The translations under genes and the position numbers were made by a program. Below are positions 43,445 to 54,215 of a DNA stretch of 64,000 nucleotides, one piece after another (position 1 is the first letter of the stretch; every line of letters begins with the position of its first letter). Source of the DNA: Salvator merianae (taxonomy: Eukaryota; Chordata; Lepidosauria; Squamata; Teiidae); assembly GCA_003586115.2 (NCBI GenBank), contig QVOM02000113.1, positions 191,787 to 255,786 of the forward strand. The letters are read 5' to 3'. The notes below the pieces were generated by a model that saw only the letters and a list, made by a program, of their open reading frames with translations, had not been told where the DNA came from and ran no database searches.

Positions 43445-46362
43445 AACAAAAGGGGAAGGGAAATAAAAAGTCAAAGAAAAATACTCAGTCAATCAATACA
43501 GGCGATATTCTTGCTACCAGAAGTAGAAGTAAAGAACAAAAGCAAAAGGTTTGTAAGGAGAGTGGAGGAGTCAAGCTTGTAAGAGGTATCAGTCACAAAC
43601 TAAAATGCTTCTACACCAATGCACAGAGTATGAGAAATAAAAAAGGAGAACTGGAGATCCTAACACAGGAAGATAAATATGATGTCATAGGCATTACGGA
43701 AACCTGGTGGGATAACGCACATGAATGGAACACGGATATCGAAGGCTACAACTTATTTTTGCGAAACAGACTTAACAAAAGAGGAGGGGGTATTGCACTG
43801 TATGTTTAAAAAGCATTTGTCTCCTCAGAGATTCAGGTTTCAGAGAATGGAAGCCCGGTAGAATCTGTCTGGGTAAGAATTCAAGGAGAGAACAACAGAA
43901 AGGACACCATTGTAGGAGTTTATTACAGGCCCCCTGGACAAACAGAAGATATGGATGCTCTCTTTCTAGATCAGATGGCTAAACTCTCAAGAAAGCATGA
44001 CATAGTGCTTATGGGAGATTTTAACTATCCAGACATTTGTTGGGAATCCCTCTCAGGCAAAAGTCACAAGTCTAATAAGTTCTTATCCTCTCTTGCTGAC
44101 AACTTCATCTACCAAAAGGTGGAGGAGAAAACAAGAGGACTGGCTATCCTCGATCTAATTCTTACCAACAGAGAGGAAATGGTTGAGGAAATCAGAGTTT
44201 CTGGGACCTTAGGAGGCAGTGACCATGCTATCCTTAAATTCTGGATAATAAGGGAAGGAAAGCCTGAGAGGACTCAGACTTCAAAGTTGGACTTCAGACG
44301 GGCGGATTTTGATGGACTCAGAAGGAGGGTAGGAAGGATAAAATGGTTGAATGTACTAAAGGATAGAAATGTCCAAGAAGGATGGGATACTTTGCGAAAT
44401 GCAATACTAGAAGCACAGTCTTTAACAATTCCTCAAAGAAAGAAGAACGGGAAGCATCTAAAGAGACCAGGGTGGATAAACCCAAAACTTAAAAACTTGC
44501 TAAAGAGGAAAAAAGAAATGTTCAAGAAATGGAAGGAGGGGTATATATCTAAAGAAGAATATAATGTAGTCTGCACAAACTGCAGGGCAAGTATCAGAAA
44601 AGCTAAAGCTAGAAATGAATTGAGGCTTGCAAGAGAGACTAAAAACAATAAAAAAGGGTTTTGGGGATATGTCAAAAGCAAAAGAAAAGTTAAAGAGGCT
44701 ATAGGATGTTTACAGAGTGAAAATGGTGAATTGATAAAAAATGATATTGAGAAGGCTGAGCTTCTGAACTCCTATTTTGTATCTGTGTTCTCTAAGAAAG
44801 ATAGCGTAACAGCGACTGACCTTCGTTGTGCTAGTGAAGGAATAAGAGAATCAAAGCACATAATCGAAACAGAGAGGGTAAGGGAATACTTAGCTAATTT
44901 AAATGAATTTAAGTCTCCAGGTCCAGATGGATTACATCCTAGGGTACTGAAGGAATTAGCAGGGGTTATTGCTGAACCACTTGCTGTAATCTTTGAAAAT
45001 TCATGGAGAACAGGAGAAGTCCCAGAAGATTGGAGAAGGGCAAATGTTGTCCCTATCTTTAAAAAAGGAAAGAAGGCTGACCCAGGGAACTACAGGCCTG
45101 TTAGCCTGACTTCAATACCAGGAAAGATTTTTGAACAAAGTATTAAACAACATGTATGCCAGCATCTGGATGGGAATTCAGTAATTAACCGTAGTCAACA
45201 TGGGTTTGTAACAAACAAGTCATGTCAGACTAATCTAATTTCATTCTATGACAAAATCACTGAATGGGTTGATCAGGGAAATGCCGTAGACATAGTATAT
45301 CTTGACTTCAGCAAAGCATTTGACAAAGTATCTCATACCATCCTCATTGAAAAAATGATCAAATATGGGATTGACAAGGTAACTGTTAGGTGGGTTCATA
45401 ACTGGCTTAGTGATCGTACTCAAAGAGTGGTTATAAATGGCTGCACATCCAATTGGAAGAAAGTCTCAAGCGGTGTACCCCAAGGCTCTGTGCTGGGCCC
45501 AGTTATGTTTAACATTTTTATAAATGATCTGGATGAGGGAGTTGAGGGGAAACTGATCAAATTTGCTGATGACACAAAGCTAGGGGGGGTTGCTAACACT
45601 AGAGAAGAGAGAGAGAGGATTCAAAAAGATTTAGAAAAACTTGAACAATGGGCTGCAACTAATAGAATGGTATTTAACAAGGAAAAATGCAAGGTACTAC
45701 ATCTGGGCAAGAAAAATGAAAAAAACACATATAGAATGGGAGGAATCCGGCTGAGCAGCAGCACATGTGAAAAGGACCTGGGTGTCCTAGTAGATCATAG
45801 ATTGAACATGAGTCAACAGTGCGAAGCAGCTACAAAAAAGGCAAACACAATCCTGGGGTGTATTAAGAAAAGCATAGAGTCCAGATCGCGTGAAGTTATT
45901 ATCCCTCTCTACTCTGCCTTGGTCAGACCTCATCTGGAGTACTGTGTCCAGTTCTGGGCACCCCAGTTTAAAAAAGACACTGACAAACTGGAGCAGGTTC
46001 AAAGGAGAGCTACCAAGATGGTGAATGGTCTACAAACCATGTCCTATGAGGAACGGTTAAAGGAACTAGGAATGTTTAGCCTACAAAAAAGAAGACTGAG
46101 AGGGGACATGATAGCTGTCTACAAATACCTAAAGGGCTGTCACAGTGCAGAAGGATCAGACCTGTTCTCACTTGCACGAGGAAGGACTAGAAGCAACGGG
46201 ATGAAACTGCAGGGGAAAAGATCCAGATTAGATGTTAGAAAAAAATTTATGACAGTAAGGACGATCAACCAGTGGAATAGGTTGCCGTAGGAGGTGGTGA
46301 GTTCCCCTTCGATGGAGGTCTTCAAGCGGAGACTGGATGGTCATTTATCGGGGATGGTTTAG
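43393..46362 (+). pseudogene. CR1-B ORF2 (endonuclease-RT), full length with two nonsense codons
   Basis: One frame runs from 43,393 (ATG overlapping the end of ORF1 by 52 bp in the -1 frame; the true start may be further downstream, such as ATG 43,630) to TAG 46,360-46,362. It is broken only by TAA 43,807-43,809 (copy C has KEE at the corresponding position) and TAG 46,288-46,290 (copy A has CAG, Gln). Endonuclease residues are all present: ITETWW, MGDFNYPDICWE and GGSDHAIL. RT blocks: FKSPGPDGLHPRVLKEL, NYRPVSLTSIPGK, YLDFSKAFDKVSH (motif A), [14 protein letters not shown] and [10 protein letters not shown] (motif C). The C-terminal [15 protein letters not shown] and RRATKMVNGLQ are intact. 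Length fits a normal CR1 ORF2 (just under 1,000 residues). Confidence 0.9.
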
Positions 46363-46433
46363 GTAATCCTGCATTGAGCAGGGGGTTGAACTTGATGATC
46401 CAGGAGGTCCCTTCCAACTCTATGTTTCTATAA

Positions 46434-46889
46434 CATCTATCTATAAATGTGCTGATGTCAAATGATACTATTTGACTGCCTATAATCATTATTATTGTTC
46501 TGACTGGATTTAAACTTTCATACCTTGGGTTTCCTTTTTTTTTTTTCCTGAATACCATGAGAACCACAATAGTGCACATCTCTAGCAAGCAACTAAGTAG
46601 AAATAAGAGGCAATCATGGACATATGGGGGTATATAATAATTCACTATGCTATGTTACACAATGCTGTGCTGTGCAGTGCTGTGCTGTGCTAGGCGAGGC
46701 GAGGCTGTGCTGTACTATGGTGCACAACGCTATGTGATGTTGTGATAAGCTAGGCTAGACTAGACTATGCACTGATATGTGTTGTTCATCTTCACTATGC
46801 AAGCCATGCAGAGGACTGAGATGAGCTTTATTACAGCATTTATGGATTGCAAACACCATAACCTAACTTCCATAAAAGGACTGTACTCA
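46434..46889. other. Spacer with degenerate GCTGT/GCTAT pentamer repeat
   Basis: 46,646-46,770 is a run of GCTAT, GCTGT, GCGAG and GCTAG-like pentamers (about 20 units, imperfect). No gene. Confidence 0.6.
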
Positions 46890-47095
46890 CTAATATCTTT
46901 AGGCAAGCAGTGAAGACACACCTATTTAAGCTTGCCTTTGGCTAAAGAAAGAGCTTTCCCCTCCTCATTTTCAGGCACTGCTACTGCTTTTAATTTGTCC
47001 CTTTTACATTCTTTCTTTTTTTTTTTTTAATTTATTGCTATAACCCACCCTGACACTTTTGGGGATGGGGATGGGGGGAGATAAAAATGAAAAAA
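46890..47095 (+). mobile_element. L2-type LINE 3' end
   Basis: 'aagacacacctatttaagcttgcc', 'tttggctaaag' and 'taacccaccctgacacttttggg' match 39,080-39,240 of the L2-type LINE. Only the last ~200 bp are present, as expected for a heavily 5'-truncated copy. Confidence 0.75.
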
Positions 47096-49842
47096 ACAGA
47101 ACAAAACTTAAGCCCAGACATTTTTGCATGGGGACAGTAGACCTTCCCAGCAGACTCCCATGGAATTCCTCATCTGCATTGGACACCAGCCTATCAAGAG
47201 CTATACCGCCCAGTAAAATATTGTACCTACATCAGACAAGATATTGGACTGGGTGTTGGTGTGAAAAATGGGGTTGTAGCCCAATCCAACCATAGACCAC
47301 TCCAGGCTGGCATTCTGGACCAACTGCTCATGTTTGGATGCCACACAAGCAGCTGGCCTGATATATCAGTGCTGAGAAGCTCAGAACACTTCTCCAGGCC
47401 CCTGGAAGCAGCTCTGTGTTGCCACATCCTGTGTAGTAGCAGCCTTTCTTCCTCCTCAGTCATCTAGCACTTTCTACAAAGCTTTCACTGTGGTTATACT
47501 GGGACTACTGGGAATTATCTCCCTCCAAGATAACAGAAGTTCAGGGATCGTATCGTATAGGTATAAAAATGGTAAATTGGCTAGTTGTTTCTGAATAATT
47601 ATATAAAATACTCTTGGAATTAAAAAAAAAAAATTAAAACAGAATTTTATTTAAAATGACAAGAAAACTTTTTAAAAATGCTAGAAATTATGAAATCGAC
47701 AGGTTCTGGCAATCAGCTGGCTATCAGAAGTATAGAGCAGCCTGTGAATTTTATGCAATAAAGTTCTACAGAGCAAGTAAATAGGGAAAAAACATCCTTG
47801 CAAATTCTATGGACTGTTCATTTAAGGATAAATTTGATAGTGTGAGGTAGGGAGGAGAGACAGAGAGAAAAGGGGAAGAATCCTACCTAAAATATGCCCT
47901 ATTTCCCTACAAGAATGCTCTATCTTTCCAGGAGCAGCCAGTTAGGTTCTGACCTTCAGCCATGACAAAGACGTCAGGTTGTTGGTCAGGCATTCTGATG
48001 GGGCATTCTGAAAGAGCAGCAGTGAGCGAGTTGTAGCAATGTGAAGCAGAGTGGAGAAGAGCAGCTTCCTTCAACAGCTCAACAATGGAGATCCAGATGA
48101 AAGCTTGAGCAGGTGAGTGACGTCAAAAGGAATCTGAATGTACTTGGCTGCTCCTGATGTGGAATTTTTATACATATTTGAACTAGATTGTCCTTCCCTT
48201 TTGGCTCTGTACAGGGGCAGAGTTTTTTTAAAAAGCTACATTAATGAAAGTCTGTGGTATAAGCTGTGGTGGGAATTTTGGAAGGGAGGGGACAAATGAT
48301 GTAGTGTGATGTAAGTGCTTGATGGCACTGTGTCCTTATATGGTATGTTTCCTGTCACCCTTGCACACATGCTATGGTGAAGGAACACATCTGGACCATA
48401 CGCTGAAATACTTCAATGAATGACCTTTACCTGAACAACAATTTAGCTCTGGCTAAAACTAGTTGAAGGCTTTTACTGACACTCTTAATGTGAAATTCTA
48501 CAGATGTGGACTGAAACAATCAGGCTGTCTGGGTTGTCAAATAACTACCACTAAATCCTTTGTAATGACTGATCCCTGAATTTCATGAATTGAATCTTGG
48601 TCTGTGCAAACAGTTTTCCAAGTCTTTTTGTTTCCTCAAAGTACAGAGAATTGTGCAATGCTTCTTGTCTTTTGGCAGATAGTGTTTTTTTTTTTTTAAT
48701 TTTTATTTTTTTTCTTTTTAACATGGATGCAGGTAAGCAAAATGGATGAATTCTGGTCTAAATACATGGTTCAGGCTTTTTAATCCAGTTCCCCTGTGTC
48801 TGTAACCTATATGCCAATTGGGTTTATGAAGGTGGTGTCCATTTTCATGGACCAGGAGTGTCTTAAGCCTGCCTTATGGTGGCACAGCACTCCAGGGTCT
48901 TGTAATTATGGATAATATCACTATACACTAACTTGCAGGGGAACAGCTGTTGAACCATTGGGTTAGAGGACAGATGAAGCAATAGAATCATCTGTGTTGT
49001 GAGTTTTTTCTTTTTCTTTTTCCTCTTCCCTCACTTGTATCAGGAACCCAAAGAGCAGGATTTTGTCTTATATTATTCATATATTGTAAGCTGTACTAGA
49101 GACCTTATATAGATGTGATAAAAATGCATTAAATAAGCACATGATTTTCATGACTGCACTATGCATGCTTAAACATTTGCAGCCTTGTAGTTGTGTTTCA
49201 ATCTATTTCATCAAGTGTTACTGTTTTTTTAAACTGCTGTTATTAATCACCAATTTTCACGGGTGCTGACAATCAGGGTTTTTTTCCTTAAAATTATAAA
49301 ATACATTTTTTTTCTGTATTAAAAGTTTTTGTGATTCAGTGTCTTTTGTAATGACAAACACATTCTAAGTTTGATAACAGTTAATTTAAATATCATTGCT
49401 TGGTATTCATTCACCTTCAGCCTGTAACCTATTCAAATATGGAGAGATAATTGACATTTTAAAATATTTCATCTTGAAAAACAGAATGTTTGGTTGATGG
49501 GCTATGCTTGTGACATGGAGGGGAGGAAAAAAAAAAAAATTAAAAAAAAAAAAAGGAAAATAAAAAGATCATTTAGTGTCCCTAAATTAAAGACAACCTT
49601 TGGTTGCTATAGAACAAAATATAGTTTTTGTTATATTAGTCTCAACAGTATCCTTGGATTTTTGTGACACAAGAATAAATAACAGTAAATTATAAATTAT
49701 GTTCTACCCTATCCTGTCCTATGCAAATGATGCAGAAATATGTAAGGGGGGGGGGCTACAGGTTTTGATGAGCACCAAATTGTTGTCTTTTAGGATTCAT
49801 TTGTGTCCTGCTCTTTTTCAACACAGTCTCTATTTTCTAAAC
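47096..49842. other. Long unclassified interval
   Basis: No exon could be supported. At 48,110-48,118 'gcaggtgagt' is a good splice-donor string, but the preceding frames are closed and no acceptor or homology supports it. A-rich tracts lie at 47,620-47,640 and 49,529-49,566, a T-run at 48,687-48,698, and a G-run at 49,746-49,755. Confidence 0.35.
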
Positions 49843-50258
49843 AATGGGCCTGTTCACACCTAATGGCCTGTTATGGTATAGTAATACCATATCAGGCAGT
49901 GAGGATCAGGCATGGAAGTGGCCATCATCCACACTCCAAGGGCCATCATCCAGACCACCAGAATTTGCAGTGCAGATGGTCTGATCAGGACAGGCCAGAC
50001 TGCCATGACAATGTTGCCAGACATTGTCACAGCAATCAAGACATGGTGTGTATCTGCATAACCACAGCTGTGCTGCCATGCCTGCTTACAGCATTGGACC
50101 CAGAAGAAGATGTGAACACTGCTCACTAGCTGCTCCCAGTCAAGCTGTGGACAGCAGTTTAGTTGTCCACAGCTAGTATTATCCGGGAGTAGCTGTGAGT
50201 GCTCAGGGATGCAATGGCAGCAGTATGTGGACAGACCTGTCCAGTGAGCAGGCCCAAT
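49843..50258. mobile_element. 410-bp PIF/Harbinger-like element with AAT duplication
   Basis: The element is 49,846-50,255, with AAT at 49,843-49,845 and 50,256-50,258. Left end GGGCCTGTTCACACC and reverse of right end GGGCCTGCTCACTGG. Internal hairpin 'tgtggacagcagtttagttgtccaca' around 50,142-50,168. Same family plan as 17,615 and 23,548; non-coding. Confidence 0.75.
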
Positions 50259-51285
50259 GGTTCTTCAGTTGTTACTGAATTAGTACTCCCCTCATTATTT
50301 GCCATTGCCCAGATTGACATGGATACCATCCAGCATGATGCCATAAGTGCTGGTATAGTGCTTCAGCAGTAGAACAGGACAATTTGCTTGCAGCGGCAGC
50401 ACTACCACTTCTACTGTCCAAGGAGAATTACTGGTCTCCTTGAGGGGCATTAAGATCAAATCTGGTCAGTCTCCATCTGCAATCTCAATGCAGAGGGAAG
50501 GCATTTCTACCCATCAACATTACCACCAATGATGCTTTAGCTGCAATTTTGATGAACAGGGAAGACTGCCCCTGCCACTGAGGTCAAAGACAAGGAAACT
50601 CTGGTGGTGACCTTATGGGCAGGGCAGCTGATGACAGACACAGGGTTTTTTACACCAAACAGTGTTTCCAGCATAACACTATTTTTACATGCAGCTAGTA
50701 GAGAGCTATGCTTTTTGCACTCTACTCCTTCCCCTTAGAGAAGCTGATATCAGTCTGATACTTTCCTGCTAACCTCATCACATGCTGGCCTTTGTACCCT
50801 TCAATCTATTATTTATTTCAGTAGGGGCTGCCATGTGGGGCAGAAGTGGAGACAAGGCAGCAATTATAACTCACATTTGATAGAAGTGGAAGTGCTTTAA
50901 TTTGAAATAAATCTAAGTGCTATCCAATGCGTGGCATTAATTGTCATTTCACCCTGCACCCTGCCTCCTCATGCAAGCCCAAACTACTTTATTCTAGTGG
51001 TTCCTTAATGAGTCTTAATTGGGTGTCCTGATTATCTGATTATGGTGAAAGAATCCTGAATAGATACACAAAGCCAAAGAGCTTTTCATACATGGCTCCT
51101 TCAGATTTTCCTTTCCTATGTGCAAAGAAATTTGGCCACATCATCTGGCTAATAGGAGCAGCTCACCTCCAGTCCCATTCATAGTAAATCTTTTTAGTAG
51201 CAGTGGACACCTGAGGAGCATTTTCTCCTTGTCAGCAAGGATAAAGTTCCAGTTGTGAATCTTTTATTTGCCAACCACAAAACAC
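50259..51285. other. Unclassified
   Basis: No gene or repeat recognised. Confidence 0.3.
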
Positions 51286-51641
51286 ATTTTGAGTAGGGAT
51301 GTGAAAAGTTTAATTCCTGTTCAGACACTCAATTGAACAGTTTGTGTTTGCAAATGTACACATCGAACCAAGCATGTGGTTGCTTGAATATGTGGAAATT
51401 TGATTGAAATAAACCAGTCTGCTGCTTGTGGAGACAAACAATTCAAACAGTTTGTAATTGCTGTGCTTTTGGACTCTTTTCAACAGAAATTTGTTATTTT
51501 TATTTGTGAACAAATTTGAAAATGAATTAGAACAACTGATTGTTCGATTAGCCGGTTCATCATTGAACTGAACAAATGGGTGCTTGGTTCAATGGTGAAC
51601 CAAACACACAGTTTTCATTCATGGAGATCCCTACTTTTGAG
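51286..51641. mobile_element. 340-bp hAT-like element with 8-bp duplication
   Basis: The element is 51,294-51,633. Left end TAGGGATGTGAAAAG; reverse of right end TAGGGATCTCCATG. Flanks are ATTTTGAG (51,286-51,293) and CTTTTGAG (51,634-51,641), matching at 7 of 8. Inside, repeated 'gaac'/'gttc' motifs (for example 'attgaacagtttg', 'gttcattgaactgaacaa') form partial palindromes. Related end at 42,350-42,442. Confidence 0.75.
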
Positions 51642-52029
51642 CTCACAGAAATATAAATATGGTTCAGGGAGATCAAGGGGATGCTTTCAGTTGAAGCTTG
51701 GCTTTTCCTCTGCAACTTTCATAATTATGTTCCATAGATTGCCACTGTTTCCTTTTATGTATAGCCTGTCTGAGGATATTTTAGCTTTTTACCCAATCAT
51801 TGTCTGGAATAACATATGAATATTACATGCAGAGGGACCAAATCTATACTGGCACATTTACAGTGAAAGGGCCAACTGCAGAAAGAAATAAAGCATCTAG
51901 AACTCAATAACAAATGTTTCTTTCCCCCTCATGCTATATTCTGCCTGTTTAGATTCTTCACTGTTTTTCATTTTATATTAGTCCTGATCAGCATATTATA
52001 TTTTGCAGCCTTTGCTAAGACTGTTCATG
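51642..52029. other. Unclassified
   Basis: No recognised feature. Confidence 0.3.
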
Positions 52030-53162
52030 TCATCACAGTGTCCTTTGTTGACTTGGAGTTGGAGGCACTGCATTGTAGTGGTTTCACATCTACCTCCTAC
52101 GATGATACTGGACCATTGCAATTAAGAATTTCTGTTTCTTTGGGGATTTAAGTTGTGGGGTTCCTCAGGGGTTGATCCTGTTTCTTGTGCTTTGAACATG
52201 TACAGGAAATTGCTGGAAGAGGTCATCAGGAGATTTGTAATTAGGTGCCATCAGTACTCTAACACCCAGTTCTGTTTATCCATTTCATCCTTATCAGAAC
52301 AGGAAATTCAGAAGCTTGACTATTATCTGGAGTCAATAATGAGTTTGATGGCTGAGCAGTAAATGAAAGCTGAAACCAGACAGGATGAACTTGAGTATGT
52401 GTTAGAGGTTCTCATGTCCAAGAAGTGGGAAAGCATCCTGTACTTGAAGAGAATGTACTACCCTTGAAGGAACAGGCATGCAGTTTGGAGATATTCTTAG
52501 ACTCATCATTGATGTTGGAGGCTCAGACTTATTCATCAACCATGGCCCTTCCTGAACAGAAATAAGTGTTCCTTGCTGTGCTAACCTACAGAATGGACAA
52601 TTTCAATATAGTGTATGTTGGGTTGCTTTTAAAGTTGGTTCAGATGTTCCAACTAGTGCAGAATGCAGCAACAAGCCTGCTGATCAACACTCCTGTTCAA
52701 ATGTATATCAGACTGGTTGTAAAGAAAATGTACTAGTTATCAATTTGCTTGGAGCCCAAATCAAAGTTCTGACATTGACTTATAAAGCCGTAAACAACTT
52801 GGGACACGAATATCTACAAGAGTGCCTCCACCCATATAGACAATTAAGATTTGCAAGAAACCCTCTTGGTAATGCCACTGCTATCTGCAGTTAAAGAGCA
52901 CATGAGAATGTCTTCTCTGTGGTAATCCCAAGGCTATGGAATGATTTACCTTCAGAGATGCATCTAGCTTCAACATTGCACATATTTAGATACGTGGTGA
53001 AGATACATCTTCAGTTCAAAAACCTGTCCTTCTCTTTCAGGTAATGTTTGCTTCAATTGAATTATTTGTAATTAAGATTTTATATTAGTTTTATTTTATT
53101 CTGCCCTGACACCATAAAGTATTGGGTAGGATAGAAATGCAACTAAAATATAAATAAATAAA
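52030..53162 (+). mobile_element. L2-type LINE, decayed RT-to-3'-end copy
   Basis: Parallels 38,060-39,269. 'gttcctcaggg' near 52,159 (GVPQG block) is followed by EEVIRRFVIRCHQYSNTQF, where the catalytic ADD has been lost. Later 'ttgacttataaagccgtaaacaacttgg' (near 52,773) parallels 'taaccttaacctataaggccctaaacagcttgg', and the 3' UTR ends in 'aaatataaataaataaaa' at 53,145-53,162. Many substitutions and indels mark it as the oldest copy of this family here. Confidence 0.75.
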
Positions 53163-54120
53163 ATTGTGGGTGTCATTACTAAAGATAATCACATTTCTTG
53201 GGGGGGGGGGAAGCAAAAACATAATTTAATTTTACATATCATCATCTCAGACCTTAAGGACTACTTTCTCTCTTTCTCTTTTACTCTCTCTCCATTTGAA
53301 ATTGTGCCCTCAAGTTACAGCCATGGAACAGGATGAGAGACCAGGGCAGTGGGTAATAGTGGGATTAAAAGCCTCTTTTAGTCTAATAATCCAGGATTTG
53401 CTATGATAAGTGTGATTGTGTGGGCAATGAGAACAAATTTTCAATCCCAGTGTAATTCCTGCTTCTCTACCCTGTGGTCCTGATCACATGAGATGCAGCT
53501 GTATCTACTACAGAATGGTTTCATGGATGCCATATGTACATATCCTTCAGTTTTGCAGTGCTTCTAGACCAATAGTGGTAAATTGTTCCCCCAGAATGAA
53601 GACATAGGCTTTTCAATCATTTACTTGTGTTTTGCACAATTTAAGAACAGCTGAGAGGGGCTAAATAATCATTTTCAGCACCATGTTTGACCTGAAATTT
53701 GCACTTAGTATAGCAGAATAGTGATCAGTGTGCAATCAATTAATTAAACTGTCTGGAAAAGCTCAAAGGAGGACGAGAGTAATCCAAGCACTGGGAAATT
53801 GAAAGCAATTGCTGTGGGATTAGTTTCCTTCAGATGAGAAAGGGCTAAAGGTTTAGGTGATGCTTCTTGATAGTTGCAACACTCATCCAGAAATCTAACA
53901 AATGTCTCAGGGGAAAACTGATATTTCTTCCTTGCAACAAGCACTGAACTAATTAAACATAGCTAAATCATTCCAATTTATTCCAGTAAAGTTGCATAAG
54001 AGGGTTCATCCCCACCAGTCTTCTATTGGATTTGTGTTTGTGTGTGTGTGTGTGTGTGTGTTTGTATAGATAGATATAGATATAGGAAAACCACAAAAAA
54101 GTCACACTAAATATGTGTAT
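53163..54120. other. Unclassified, with G-run and (TG)n
   Basis: G10 run at 53,200-53,209; (TG)n at 54,037-54,061 followed by short GATA units. No gene. Confidence 0.35.
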
Positions 54121-54127
54121 GGACATA

Positions 54128-54215
54128 CGTAAGAACATAAGAACATAAAAAAGAGCTCAGCTGGATCTAGTCCTGTTTTCTGTTCTCAGAATAACCACCA
54201 CCAGCAGCCAAGATT
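54128..54215 (+). repeat. Short dispersed repeat fragment
   Basis: 'gtaagaacataagaacataa ... agctggatctagtcctgttttctgttctca' resembles a phrase that is dispersed widely in reptile genomes ('aagaacataagaa...gctggatcagaccag'). I recognise the phrase but cannot place it in a named family with confidence. Confidence 0.4.

Larger units (their letters stand above)
43195..46433 (+). mobile_element. CR1 LINE, copy B: 5'-truncated, best preserved in the window
   Basis: Similarity to copy A begins in the ORF1 esterase domain at about 43,195 and runs to the CR1 3' end (CTTCCAACTCTATGTTTCTA, about 46,411-46,430). It contains the last third of ORF1 and a complete ORF2 interrupted by two nonsense codons. 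The 5' truncation inside ORF1 is typical of target-primed reverse transcription. Low decay implies a more recent insertion than copies A and C. I could not find a clear target duplication. Confidence 0.9.

Noticed and set aside
48001..48120. Possible untranslated first exon ending in a gcag/gtgagt donor
   Set aside because: No acceptor, homology or open frame supports it; single donor strings are common by chance.
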